A DNA stretch of 64,000 bases from Chlamydiae bacterium Ga0074140. Lineage in GTDB: Bacteria > Chlamydiota > Chlamydiia > Chlamydiales > Rhabdochlamydiaceae. Both the position numbers and the translations under genes were made by a program. This document shows, in pieces, positions 42,388 through 51,535 of this stretch. The notes under the pieces were generated by a model. The model worked only from the letters and a program-made list of their open reading frames with translations, was not told the origin of the DNA and did not search any database. How positions within the stretch are numbered: the first letter of the stretch is position 1; every line of letters begins with the position of its first letter. The stretch spans positions 1 to 64,000 of the forward strand of contig LNES01000004.1 in NCBI GenBank assembly GCA_001464115.1. The letters run 5' to 3'.

Positions 42388-43264
42388 ACGAGCCGTCGGA
42401 AGGGGGAGGTGTTCCTACTGGAGAAGAGGAAGAGTCTCCATCTGTATCCATTAAAGTAGCAAAATCTGCGGTGGTGGTCTGTCTAATAACTCTTGGAACA
42501 GCGCGCGCGCCAATCCAATCCTCATCTTCGAGTAGTGGGTCTGGCAACGACGTAGTCGATGTGACTATCGTGGTCGCCGTCTGGTTGGCCGATCGTGGCA
42601 AAACAAATGGAATAGGATGTCTCATCACTGGAGTACCCTGCGCTCTCTTTCTTGGTGCAACTGGAGCTTGAGAAGGAACCGCTGAGGGTGCAGGCGTGAA
42701 GGGAGCTGAGGGTGCAGGCGCTGAGGGAGCAGACACATTGGAAGACATCCCGTTGCCAGGTTGACCAACTGCGCCATTCACACCAGGGGAACCCGCAAAG
42801 CGCAACACACGCGGCATCTCAGGAGTTGATGGTGCGCTTGTGTTATTTTGGCGTGAAACTCGAGATACATTGCCAATTGCCATCCGACGAATATCTGGAG
42901 TCAATCCGGAAGAGACAGGTGCGCCACTTCCTGGACAGAACGACAGATTTCTGATGTGGGGAGTTAGAGAAGAGCTCTCAGAAGCAGCTGGTGAAGAGGG
43001 TGCGTTTTGAGATGCAGCAACAGGTCCTGCCATTCCTCTTATTCTTTTTGATGAAGGAGGAGTGGTGTATCCGGGCTCGGGATCTACTGTTTCGCTACAT
43101 TCTTTACGCTTCCGATTTCCAATAACAACAGTTGCGACTTTGTTTGTTTTTTCAGGCGTTCTTGGAGTATCAGGTAATTGCGCATCATCCACTAAATTAG
43201 AAGCACCATTAGTTTGTATATTAGGCGTAATTGCTGAAATCAGATCTAGAATACTGCCGCTCAT
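42377..43264 (-). CDS. Ser/Thr-Pro-rich disordered protein, candidate nuclear effector
   Basis: 295 residues, almost certainly disordered: Ser, Thr, Pro and Ala-rich, with many SP/TP pairs. Basic clusters RKRK (51-54) and KRIR (73-76) resemble nuclear localisation signals. A repeated motif LTPHIRNLSF and LTPDIRRMAI lies at about 100-128. STPEMPRVLRF contains an R-x-L-x-F sequence (152-156), the form of a cyclin-docking motif. The acidic tail is DGDSSSSPVGTPPPSDGSSSD. Ribosome binding site AAAGGAAAG lies seven bases before the ATG. A paralogue follows. Host-directed function is inference. Confidence 0.65.
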   Translation of the reverse strand: MSGSILDLISAITPNIQTNGASNLVDDAQLPDTPRTPEKTNKVATVVIGNRKRKECSETVDPEPGYTTPPSSKRIRGMAGPVAASQNAPSSPAASESSSLTPHIRNLSFCPGSGAPVSSGLTPDIRRMAIGNVSRVSRQNNTSAPSTPEMPRVLRFAGSPGVNGAVGQPGNGMSSNVSAPSAPAPSAPFTPAPSAVPSQAPVAPRKRAQGTPVMRHPIPFVLPRSANQTATTIVTSTTSLPDPLLEDEDWIGARAVPRVIRQTTTADFATLMDTDGDSSSSPVGTPPPSDGSSSD

Positions 43265-43451
43265 TTTTCACTTTCCTTTTTAAAAGTTAATTTTTACGTC
43301 AATAAGATTACATCGGACGCGAATATAGTTTAATTAAATTAAAATGTTCGTATTAACTAAAATTAATACAACATAACAATTAAAGTATTTATAGGGATTA
43401 TTAAACGATTTAATATCCCTGTAGTTTAATTTTTTGTAACTGGGTGGAAGT

Positions 43452-44255
43452 TCAAGATCCGGTAGAATCGCTAGACGAAGCATCCGAATTTTTGGAGCCC
43501 GATGGCGAAATGGCTGGCGCCGCTTCACCAAAAAACGCTCCGCTACCGCTGCTTGTAGGAGAAGAATCCGGAGAGTCTAACTGCAGTCTGCTGATGGCGC
43601 TGCCGGAGGATCTTCGAACCCTTTGATCTGGAGAATCTGATCCTACTGGAGAATCAGCTCCATTACTTTTATTTTCCTGTATCGCTCCGAGGGCACTTCC
43701 CGGCAGAGAAAAAGAAAAGGCCTGATCGATCCTGGTGGAAAAATCCAGCTGTCGTCTTACACCTTGCCTAGATGCGCCCGGAGCGCCTGATACGGGCGTT
43801 CCCGCCTCAGGTGTGCTTCTGGGAGCTCGTGGCATTCCAAACAATTCCATATTGCTCAGTGGCTGATGTGCGTTGTTTCGAGAAAGTTGAGCTGACCGCG
43901 CAAAAGGCGCGCCATTCGCTGGTAAACTTCCGACTGCAACCGACTCTTGAGCTGGTGAGGAAAAAGGAGCGAGTGGTGAACGGGGTGAAGGAAGCTCTGG
44001 CGAGCATGGTGTCCCGGCGCCTTGTGTGATTTTTTGCTTTCGTGGCGGTGTACTAAATGCTGCATCTAACAGCTCGTACTTCGGTGATTCGGCTGATGCC
44101 ACCGGAGAATTTGCATGCACCGCGGCCTGAATGCCATTTACTCCTACGGTGTGCGCGGCCAATGGGGACACAGGACTTTTGGGACTTGGAATCTGCACCT
44201 GAAGATTTGTAATTGCATTTACATCTAAAGTTAATTTCGAAATATCTAAGCTCAT
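43452..44255 (-). CDS. Ser/Thr-Pro-rich disordered protein, paralogue
   Basis: 267 residues. Disordered, with about 15 SP/TP pairs, a STPEAGTP segment matching the STPE of its neighbour, PRKQK as a possible nuclear signal and VRRQLDFSTR (167-175) with an R-x-L-x-F motif. The C-terminus is a Ser-rich tail (DSPDSSPTSSGSGA). The N-terminal segment (MSLDISKLTLDVNAITNLQV) is the only predicted ordered part. Gap of 187 AT-rich bases separates it from the paralogue and holds no gene. Confidence 0.65.
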   Translation of the reverse strand: MSLDISKLTLDVNAITNLQVQIPSPKSPVSPLAAHTVGVNGIQAAVHANSPVASAESPKYELLDAAFSTPPRKQKITQGAGTPCSPELPSPRSPLAPFSSPAQESVAVGSLPANGAPFARSAQLSRNNAHQPLSNMELFGMPRAPRSTPEAGTPVSGAPGASRQGVRRQLDFSTRIDQAFSFSLPGSALGAIQENKSNGADSPVGSDSPDQRVRRSSGSAISRLQLDSPDSSPTSSGSGAFFGEAAPAISPSGSKNSDASSSDSTGS

Positions 44256-44343
44256 TTTAATTCTCCATTAATTATAATGAAGATATTAACACGAATGATC
44301 ACAATTAATTAATAATAAAAAATAATTTAATTAAAAAGAAGTT

Positions 44344-44880
44344 TTACAGGTATGAGATTTTTTTAATCACCCTAAGCAAAGAAACCTCCTCTGTATAGAG
44401 GGAGATCTTTTCAAGAGGGACCCACTCCAGCGCAAGCGATTCATGAGAGATAGATATTTTCTCTTCGTCATTACAGAGAAACAAATAGCGCACATCGTAG
44501 TGAAGATGCGCGGGTACGCCTTTGTGGGCAGGAATCTCGTGAATATCTAGATCGATTGGATTGGATTCTAAAAAAGTCAGATGCTCCACGCCACCCTCTT
44601 CCCGAGCCTCTCGCAGTGCCACTTCATGAAGAAGAGGTTCTCCGTCCGCATGGCCGCCCAACTGAAGCCATTTTTTCAACTTCGCGTGCTGCGTGAGAAG
44701 CAGACGTTTTTTATCCTTCGAAAGAACAAAAGCCGAAGCTGTGAAGTGCCCCTCAAGATTATCGCGTTTGAAGCACTCTGTTGTTGAAAGTGCGAAAGCA
44801 CGCATCAACGCCGCTGTCTTCTCATGTGGATACAACTGCTCGTAGGCATCTAATGCATTTAGTAGAGGTTTTCGGTGCAT
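44344..44880 (-). CDS. Nudix hydrolase
   Basis: 178 residues from the preferred ATG at 44880 (MHRKPLLNAL). Nudix box GGHADGEPLLHEVALREAREEGG at the centre: all REAxEExGG positions kept, but the first acidic position is one residue early. Cleaves a nucleoside diphosphate linked to another group; substrate unknown. The upstream region overlaps the start of the divergent transporter, so both share a short promoter region and their true starts are interdependent. Confidence 0.88.
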   Translation of the reverse strand: MHRKPLLNALDAYEQLYPHEKTAALMRAFALSTTECFKRDNLEGHFTASAFVLSKDKKRLLLTQHAKLKKWLQLGGHADGEPLLHEVALREAREEGGVEHLTFLESNPIDLDIHEIPAHKGVPAHLHYDVRYLFLCNDEEKISISHESLALEWVPLEKISLYTEEVSLLRVIKKISYL

Positions 44881-44901
44881 AAAAAACAGCATATGTCCAG
44901 A

Positions 44902-46296
44902 ATGCGATTTATGACGAGTCGCAATAAGGTTTTGGGCTTTTTCCAAGTCGTGATGATTAATGTCATCGCCGTCGACAGCATTCGCAATCTCCCCTTCTCT
45001 GCTACGTATGGGTTTACGCTCGTCTTTTTTTATCTTCTTGCTGCGCTCTTCTTTTTTATTCCGGGCGCGCTCGTTTCTGCCGAACTAGGAACGGGTTGGC
45101 CCACTACGGGCGGCATTTATGTTTGGGTGCGCGAAGCGTTTGGCAAAAGAATCGCGCTTCTCACCATCTGGCTAAACTGGATCTACAACATCTTCTGGTA
45201 TCCGACAATCATGGCCCTCATCGCAGGTACACTCACCTACTTTTTCAACCCGCACCTAGCCACAAATAAACTCTTCATGGCCTCTACCGTTATCCTTCTC
45301 TTCTGGGGAATTACGCTCATCAACTGCTTTGGAATGAAGCTTTCTAGTTTCTTCAGTTCTCTCTCCGCAACCGTGGGCACTCTTCTACCTATGCTCATCA
45401 TCGTCATTTTGGGGGCTTGGTGGATTTGGGGCGGGCATCCCTTGGAGACTAGGTTTACGTGGAAGGAGTTTTTTCCCTCCACTTTCGATCTTTCAAATGT
45501 CGCGTATCTCACGAACGTCCTGTTCGGGCTCATTGGCCTCGAGATGTCAGCAACGCACGCAGAAGAGATGCACCACCCGACCCGTGATTATCCACGTGCT
45601 GTTTTTGTCTCGGTGGTCATCGTCCTCGCCACAACAATTTTCGCTTCGCTTGCGATCGCTGTTGTTGTCCCCAACGATGACCTCAATCTCGTAGTAGGTA
45701 CGATGCAAGCCTTTGCGACCTTCATTCAAAAGCTCGATCTTCCTTGGCTTCTTCCTCTCATTGCTGGAGCAATCGTACTGGGAGGATTAGGCGGTGCTGG
45801 CGCCTGGATCATCGGCCCCACAAAGGGACTCATGGTCGCTAGCAGAGATGGCACACTGCCCGCTTTTCTCATGCACGCAAACAAATACGGTGCTCCGTTC
45901 AACATGTTGATCATTCAAGCCGTTGTCGTCACACTGCTTTCCATCGGATTTATCTTCATGCCCACTGTGACAAGCTCGTTCTGGCTCTTCTCACTCGTCT
46001 CTGCGCAGCTCGCACTCGTCGTCTATATCGTTCTTTTCGCCAGCGCAATCGCCCTCCACCACAGAAAACCCGAAGTTCCCCGCTCCTACAGAATCCCCGG
46101 AGGAAAAATCGGCATGTGGCTCACAGCTGGTGCCGGCATCTTCGCCTGCGCCCTAGTCATCATCCTCGGATTCATTCCTCCAACACACACACCCATTGGC
46201 AACCTCTTTCTCTATGAGCTCCTGCTCATCGGCGGAATGGTGCTCTTCATTGCAATCCCCTTCGTGATCTATCGCGTCCGCATGGGAAAGAAGTGA
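44902..46296 (+). CDS. APC-superfamily amino acid transporter
   Basis: About 460 residues, around 12 helices. The APC signatures are present: VLGFFQVVMINVIAVDSIRNLP at the N-terminus and GTGWPTTGGIYVWVREAFG, then GLIGLEMSATHAEEMHHP in helix 6. Looks like the GadC/XasA-type antiporter branch, which exchanges an acidic amino acid and its decarboxylated form, and also occurs in Chlamydia. Start uncertain (ATGs at 44893, 44902 and 44911). It is followed by a 359-base gap with an inverted repeat. Confidence 0.85.
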   Translation: MRFMTSRNKVLGFFQVVMINVIAVDSIRNLPFSATYGFTLVFFYLLAALFFFIPGALVSAELGTGWPTTGGIYVWVREAFGKRIALLTIWLNWIYNIFWYPTIMALIAGTLTYFFNPHLATNKLFMASTVILLFWGITLINCFGMKLSSFFSSLSATVGTLLPMLIIVILGAWWIWGGHPLETRFTWKEFFPSTFDLSNVAYLTNVLFGLIGLEMSATHAEEMHHPTRDYPRAVFVSVVIVLATTIFASLAIAVVVPNDDLNLVVGTMQAFATFIQKLDLPWLLPLIAGAIVLGGLGGAGAWIIGPTKGLMVASRDGTLPAFLMHANKYGAPFNMLIIQAVVVTLLSIGFIFMPTVTSSFWLFSLVSAQLALVVYIVLFASAIALHHRKPEVPRSYRIPGGKIGMWLTAGAGIFACALVIILGFIPPTHTPIGNLFLYELLLIGGMVLFIAIPFVIYRVRMGKK

Positions 46297-46341
46297 AAAG
46301 AAGGTAGGGAAAGCACGGGCCCCCAATGGCCCAAAGGGGCG

Positions 46342-46478
46342 TTGTTGCATAAATGGTGTGGTTTTACCACCGAGCACACCGAGGGCACCGAGATGAAGAA
46401 ACAATCATCCCGTTATCTTGTGTTGCGCGAAGCGCCTCGGTGCTCTCGGCGGTAAAATTCACCATTTACGCAACAAGG
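46342..46478. repeat. Inverted repeat, 50-base arms
   Basis: The left arm starts at GTTGTTGCATAAATGGTGTG and ends GGGCACCGAG; the right arm (46436-46478) mirrors it with a few mismatches: CTCGGTGCTCTCGGCGGTAA then CACCATTTACGCAACAAGG. The loop is about 45 bases. Part of the left arm is also seen at 7781. From about 46482 to 46535 a run with five GTCC steps follows. It occupies the 359-base gap between the APC transporter and the tandem array. Confidence 0.7.
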
Positions 46479-46655
46479 TCATTTCCGTCCACTCGTCCTT
46501 TTCTGTCCTTTTAGGTCCGTTTTCGTCCTTTGGGGCAACTCCTTTTTCTTAGGTGAAAATTTTTATTACCTAAAAATTTCAAATTTTTCTTTCGCTCGAA
46601 GAGAATCAAAATTCTGTGTTATAATTTCAGCTCCCTAAAAAAGGATTACACACTT

Positions 46656-47582
46656 ATGGCGGTCTCGTTTTCTGCAGATTATCTCTACCAAGGCGCGAAG
46701 ATCTTGTCGCGAAGCCCTGGTGTGCTTATGGAAGAGGAAAATATGCTTTCTGAGGGGCTCTATGCAGTTGCGCGCGCCGTCTATTCACTTGGCGTCTTCG
46801 TCATCGCGCCGCTCGGCATGCTCTATCACGGCTCTGCTGCAAGTATCTACGCCGTACGCACATGTTTGACAGAAGAACGGGATGTAGTTCCGCTAAACCA
46901 ACTTATGGAGCAGCACTGGGAAGCTGCAGGGTATGATGCCATTGCTTTGATGGTGAGCTGCACGGGCCTTATCGTGACTGCAGGTTTGATCATGACGGTT
47001 CTTTTTCCATCGCCAGAAATGATCGGCATGCTTTGCACGATGCTCATCCCTATGATTATGGGCTCGGACGATGTTCCGATAGATTGGTTCTTCCTTTTCT
47101 TGGGGTATGGCAGAAATCTCACGCACTTCGACCACTTCCTTCCAGAGGGGAAAAAACCAGAATATGCCAGCAACTTAGCTTACCATATGATGGTCAAGGC
47201 CGGTATGGCCATCGACCAACCACTCACACCTCAAGAAGCTACAAGGCTTGTGGAAATCACAAGTTCCTTTGGCCGTTCGCCCATGCCTCCGGCTTTCATA
47301 ACAATTACTCTATATCGTTTCTTGATAGACACAAATAAGGTCGACCCTGCAGTTCAGGCTCGTGCACAGGCTCTTGTAGCTGCTGGACCCGAGCTAACTG
47401 GCATTTATAATGACTTCATACGCTCCTATGGTGGCGGGCAATCTTTGCGACAAATGAGCGACGAACAAAAGAGAGCGGCAGAGGACGCCTTTACGGCAAG
47501 AATACGCCCAATCCTCGAGGCGCTGCCCCCTATTGGTGCTCCGGTGCCAGCGCCGGCTCAACCTGCCGCGCAAGCACTATGA
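46656..47582 (+). CDS. Inc-like protein, tandem family member 1
   Basis: 308 residues. Starts MAVSFSADYLYQGAKILSR and has two hydrophobic stretches: YAVARAVYSLGVFVIAPLGM (residues about 36-60) and a double stretch around 108-145 (IALMVSCTGLIVTAGLIMTV, MLCTMLIPMIMG). The rest is soluble. The bilobed hydrophobic arrangement with no signal peptide is the hallmark of chlamydial inclusion membrane (Inc) proteins, but sequence match is not proven. ACA CTT ATG at 46656 with AAAGGA upstream. Confidence 0.65.
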   Translation: MAVSFSADYLYQGAKILSRSPGVLMEEENMLSEGLYAVARAVYSLGVFVIAPLGMLYHGSAASIYAVRTCLTEERDVVPLNQLMEQHWEAAGYDAIALMVSCTGLIVTAGLIMTVLFPSPEMIGMLCTMLIPMIMGSDDVPIDWFFLFLGYGRNLTHFDHFLPEGKKPEYASNLAYHMMVKAGMAIDQPLTPQEATRLVEITSSFGRSPMPPAFITITLYRFLIDTNKVDPAVQARAQALVAAGPELTGIYNDFIRSYGGGQSLRQMSDEQKRAAEDAFTARIRPILEALPPIGAPVPAPAQPAAQAL

Positions 47583-47610
47583 TTAAAACTTAATAAAAGG
47601 AATACAAACC

Positions 47611-48540
47611 ATGGCCGTCTCATTTTCTGCAGAGTATCTCTACCAAGGTGCGAAGATCTTGTCGCGCAATCCTGTAAGCGTGGGAGAGGAAAATACACTT
47701 CCTGAAGGGGTTTACGCAGTTGCACGCGCTGTCTATTCTCTTGGCGTTCTCATCATCGCACCTATCGGCATGCTCTATCACAGCTGCGCCGGGCGTTTCC
47801 ACGCCGCTCGATCATCTTTTGCAGAAGAGCGAGACATCGCCCCTCTAAACGAGCTTATAGAGCAGCACTGGGAAGCTGCAAAGCTTGATGGCATAGCACT
47901 CTTAACCGCATGTAGTATTCCCCTCGCTGTAGCTGGAGTAGCGTTGCTTATACTGGGCACAGCGTCTCCTACTTTAATTTCTTGTGCGGTTATGGCCGGC
48001 ATTGTTTTCCCAATTGCTATGCTCATCGAAGGAGCTTCCACTGAAGAGATCCTCCTTCCATATGCCTACGCAACGGATCCTATGCGCTTTACTACCTTTC
48101 TTCCAGAGGGAAAAATGGCAGAGTATGGCTGCAACTACTTTTATGACGCGCTAACAAAAGGTAATATTGCGCATGATCAGCCTCTGACTGATGTGCAAAT
48201 CCAGGGCCTCTGGGACATCCTGAACGAAAGAGCGGAATTTCCGCTTTTCAAGATAGTTTCTATCTATCGTTTCTTGCTTGAGCAACAAAGAATCCAGCCT
48301 GCAGCTCAGGCGCGCGTCCAGGCATTTGTGAATGCGGAACCTCAAATGCGCGAGGCGCTCACTCAGGCAATGAATTCCCCCAGTAGGCGTTTACAGGGCC
48401 CGCTGTCGGAGATGAGCGCTGAACAGCGAAGCGCGATAGCGACAGCCTTTTTGACAGGAGTCCGCCCCATCCTCGATGGCTTGCCTCCCGTGGGCGCTCC
48501 TGTTCCCGCACAAGCTCAGCCTGCCACGCAAGCATCATGA
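47611..48540 (+). CDS. Inc-like protein, tandem family member 2
   Basis: 309 residues. Begins MAVSFSAEYLYQGAKILSRNP. Hydrophobic pair as in member 1, and a middle section (VALLILGTASPTLISCAVMA, YATDPMRFTTFLPEGK, YDALTKGNIAHDQPL) nearly identical in member 4. C-terminal repeat RIQPAAQARVQAFVNAEPQM is shared with member 3. Spacer from member 1 is 28 bases, conserved across the array. Confidence 0.65.
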   Translation: MAVSFSAEYLYQGAKILSRNPVSVGEENTLPEGVYAVARAVYSLGVLIIAPIGMLYHSCAGRFHAARSSFAEERDIAPLNELIEQHWEAAKLDGIALLTACSIPLAVAGVALLILGTASPTLISCAVMAGIVFPIAMLIEGASTEEILLPYAYATDPMRFTTFLPEGKMAEYGCNYFYDALTKGNIAHDQPLTDVQIQGLWDILNERAEFPLFKIVSIYRFLLEQQRIQPAAQARVQAFVNAEPQMREALTQAMNSPSRRLQGPLSEMSAEQRSAIATAFLTGVRPILDGLPPVGAPVPAQAQPATQAS

Positions 48541-48568
48541 TTAAAACTCAATAAAAAGAATACGAACC

Positions 48569-49459
48569 ATGGCCGTATCATTTTCTGCAGAATACCTCTA
48601 CCAGGGCGCGAAGATTCTATCGCGTAATCCTCTGAGCATGGAAGAAAACGCACTTGCTGAAGGGGTTTATGCAGTTGCTCGCGCTGTCTATTCGCTCGGG
48701 GTCTTTGTCATCGCCCCACTCGGGATGCTCTATCACGGCGGCTCTGCAGCTGTCTATGCCACACGCACAGCTTTGGCAGAAGAACGGGATATCGCCCCGC
48801 TGAACCTGCTTGTCGATCAGCACTGGGAAGCTGCAGAAAATGATGGACTAATTTTTTTGAGCGTATGCACCGTTGCCCTTGCAGTTGCAGCGGTGACAAC
48901 ATGGGCTCTATTTGGAACAGTGCCTTCGAGTTTAATTTATCTTTCCCTTGCCTCTCTTGCCGCTCCAATCGCCTTGATCTTCCTGGGAGCCCCCGCTGAA
49001 AGGATACTCCTCCCTTATGCGTACGTGGAGGATCCCGCGATCTTCACAAAACTCCTTTCTATCCTAGTAAGCAGAGATTATCTCACTTACTACAACTATA
49101 ATGCACTGGTAAGAGATGGTATAGCCCTTGATGAACCCCTCACGGATGCGCAAGGGCATCAATTTTTTGTGATCTTGAGCGAAAGAGAGAGGTATCACCT
49201 TTATAAGGTACATGCTGCGTATCGCTTCTTGCTTCAACACCAAAAAATCCAGCCTGCTGCCCAAGCACGCGTCCAAGCATTTGTAAATGCGGAACCTCAA
49301 ATGCGTGAGGCAGCCATAGAAGCAGCAAATCTCTTTGCATCTCAAGGGGTCGGAAATAATAGAGAGGCGGCGTTCGCAGCTGCCTTTATGGCAAGAATGC
49401 ACCCCATCATTGCGGCTCTTCCTCCTATTGGCGCTCCAGTGCCAGCACAAGCATCATGA
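48569..49459 (+). CDS. Inc-like protein, tandem family member 3
   Basis: 296 residues. MAVSFSAEYLYQGAKILSRNP start, first hydrophobic pair like member 1, a unique middle (VALAVAAVTTWALFG) and a C-terminal KIQPAAQARVQAFVNAEPQM shared with member 2. Spacer to member 4 is 28 bases. The sequence around the start is nearly the same as in the other members. Confidence 0.65.
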   Translation: MAVSFSAEYLYQGAKILSRNPLSMEENALAEGVYAVARAVYSLGVFVIAPLGMLYHGGSAAVYATRTALAEERDIAPLNLLVDQHWEAAENDGLIFLSVCTVALAVAAVTTWALFGTVPSSLIYLSLASLAAPIALIFLGAPAERILLPYAYVEDPAIFTKLLSILVSRDYLTYYNYNALVRDGIALDEPLTDAQGHQFFVILSERERYHLYKVHAAYRFLLQHQKIQPAAQARVQAFVNAEPQMREAAIEAANLFASQGVGNNREAAFAAAFMARMHPIIAALPPIGAPVPAQAS

Positions 49460-49487
49460 TTTAAAACTAATCAAAGAAATACAAACT

Positions 49488-50303
49488 ATGGCCGTCTCAT
49501 TTTCTGCAGAGTATCTCTACCAGGGCGCGAAGGTTTTATCGCGAAGCTTTACTGCAGATGTGCGTAGGGAAGAGGAAAACACTCTTCCTGAGGGGCTATA
49601 TGCAGTTGCGCGCGCCGTCTATTCACTTGGCGTCTTCATCATCGCGCCACTCGGCATGCTCTATAACGGCTGCGCCGGGCAGATCTACGCCATACGTGTA
49701 ACTCTGGCAGAAGAACTAGATGCTGCCCCTCTGAGCAGGCTCATGGTGCAGCACTGGGAAGCTGCAAAGCTTGATGGAGTAGCACTTTTGAACGTATGCA
49801 GTGTTACCCTCGCTGTAGCAGGAGTAGCGTTGCTTATACTGGGAACAGCGTCTCCTACTTTAATTTCTTGTGCAGTAATGGCCGGCATTGTTTTCCCAGT
49901 TGCCATGCTCATTGAAGGAGCTTCCGCTGAAGAGATCCTCCTTCCTTATGCCTACGCAACGGATCCTATGCGCTTTACTGCCTTTCTTCCAGAGGGAAAA
50001 ATAGCAGAGTATGGCTGCAACTACTTCTACGACGCGATAACAAAAGGTAATATTGCTCTTGATCAGGCGCTGACTAATGTGCAAATCCAGGGCCTCTGGG
50101 ACATCCTGAACGAAAGAGCGGAATTCCCGCTTTTCGAAATAGTTTCAATTTGCCGTTTCTTGCGTGAACAACTAGGACAGGGCCCGCTGTCGGAGATGAG
50201 CGCTGAGCATCGAAGCGCGATAACAACAGCCTTTTTGACAGAAGTCCGCCCCATCCTCGCGGATCTGCCCCTTATTGGCGCTAATATGCCCGCTCAGGCA
50301 TAG
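49488..50303 (+). CDS. Inc-like protein, tandem family member 4 (shorter tail)
   Basis: 271 residues from the ATG at 49488; a longer open frame starting at 49335 only overlaps member 3 and is rejected. N-terminus YAVARAVYSLGVFIIAPLGM is like member 1, while the middle and end are like member 2 (YATDPMRFTAFLPEGK, GNIALDQALTNVQIQGLWDI). Relative to member 2 about 37 residues between the last helix and the GPLSEMSAEHRSAI end are missing. It looks like a recombinant of members 1 and 2. Confidence 0.65.
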   Translation: MAVSFSAEYLYQGAKVLSRSFTADVRREEENTLPEGLYAVARAVYSLGVFIIAPLGMLYNGCAGQIYAIRVTLAEELDAAPLSRLMVQHWEAAKLDGVALLNVCSVTLAVAGVALLILGTASPTLISCAVMAGIVFPVAMLIEGASAEEILLPYAYATDPMRFTAFLPEGKIAEYGCNYFYDAITKGNIALDQALTNVQIQGLWDILNERAEFPLFEIVSICRFLREQLGQGPLSEMSAEHRSAITTAFLTEVRPILADLPLIGANMPAQA

Positions 50304-50312
50304 GGTAATTTA

Positions 50313-51527
50313 TCAAAGTCCGTTCGCGAACTCCTGCCAGAAAAGTTTAGCGCCCTGCTTTGGGATGCTGAGAAGCTCGAAAATATCCTGTCCAGCGCTC
50401 CCCTTCTCTCTTTGCGTCTCTTTGAGAATCTTTGCGAACTCTTCGACTTGTGAAACATTGTAGATCAGTTTCCGTGCACCAAATGCCTCACTGACTTTGC
50501 TTGAAGATAAATTGATATGAAGAACCTTTTTTCGCAGGGCATTGGCTTGAAAAACAACGGTAGATGTAGCGTCGGCTGTGACTACAAGATCCGCAATCGC
50601 AACGGCTTCTACGGTTTTCATGTTTTTTGACGGATCCTTTTCAAATTCGCCCACAATTCTGAACTTTGCAAGTTTAGGATTGTGATTCTCGCAAGACTTC
50701 GTCTCCACAACGCCCTGGTAACGAGGGTGCGGCACAATCAGCACCTGGACCTTCTCATCGGGTACAATCTCTAAAAACCGTTCGAAGTTCTCTTTATAAC
50801 GCTCCCCATACCCCCCGGTATAGACGATGATCGGCAGTTTGGGATCAAGACCCATCCTCCGAATAATCGCTCCCCTATCTAGACGCTCCGCCTCCTCTTG
50901 CCACTCTTCAATCGGCGCATGCCCGATCGAGACAATTTTCTGAATCGAAGCTTCCTGTCTTTTTAAAAGTGAAGCCGAAGGAAGTGCGATCTTGTCCACT
51001 GCGCTTTGAACACCCTCTGCAACTCTAAAATAGTCGCTCTCCCCTTCTGGACTGGGATTATCTCTTAGAGCCATCACCTCGATTGTTGGACGATTCTGAT
51101 AGAGATGCGCGATCTGTTCAGAAACAGCGCAAGAAACAGGCACCCATATTTTTTTACGAACATCCATCTTGCTCGTAATTGCTCGAAGGCTCGCCTCGCT
51201 GATTTTCTGATCTCGCTTCCAGTTCTGATCGATTGTTTCTTCGATTCCAAGATCTTTGTAGTGCACTAATTTTTCAGGATAGTGCAAGAAGGGCTCTTTG
51301 CCCATCGCCTCTACAGAAGCACCCATGAAAACAATGCAAAAATCCAACTGATCAAGCTTTGCTCTCTCATGCTTCTCCGCATATTTCAGCATGGAAGCAA
51401 CCATGTTCTTATCGCCCTGATCAAACAAAAAAATCACCCGCTCCGTCTGCAGCACAGCGGCGGCTGGCGCAGCCAGGAGAAGCAGCGGAAGTAGGATGAA
51501 AGTCAGAAATGAAGTAAAAAACTTCAT
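50313..51527 (-). CDS. Secreted protein with GT-B-like C-terminal domain
   Basis: 404 residues from ATG 51527; the open frame further upstream runs into tRNA-Ser and is rejected. N-terminal signal peptide (MKFFTSFLTFILLPLLLLAAPAAAV). The C-terminal half looks like a GT-B glycosyltransferase/epimerase fold: LPIIVYTGGYGERYKENFERFL, VLIVPHPRYQGV, VAIADLVVTADATSTVVFQANAL, KVLHINLSS. Periplasmic location for such a fold is unusual. Substrate unknown. Confidence 0.65.
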   Translation of the reverse strand: MKFFTSFLTFILLPLLLLAAPAAAVLQTERVIFLFDQGDKNMVASMLKYAEKHERAKLDQLDFCIVFMGASVEAMGKEPFLHYPEKLVHYKDLGIEETIDQNWKRDQKISEASLRAITSKMDVRKKIWVPVSCAVSEQIAHLYQNRPTIEVMALRDNPSPEGESDYFRVAEGVQSAVDKIALPSASLLKRQEASIQKIVSIGHAPIEEWQEEAERLDRGAIIRRMGLDPKLPIIVYTGGYGERYKENFERFLEIVPDEKVQVLIVPHPRYQGVVETKSCENHNPKLAKFRIVGEFEKDPSKNMKTVEAVAIADLVVTADATSTVVFQANALRKKVLHINLSSSKVSEAFGARKLIYNVSQVEEFAKILKETQREKGSAGQDIFELLSIPKQGAKLFWQEFANGL

Positions 51528-51535
51528 AAAAAAAA

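Noticed and set aside
46300..46650. Possible CRISPR-like or iteron array
   Set aside because: Only an inverted repeat and irregular GTCC steps are present, without regular spacers or cas genes.
49335..49487. Extended start of the fourth Inc-like gene
   Set aside because: Overlaps the previous gene; the conserved MAVSFSAEYLY start is at 49488.
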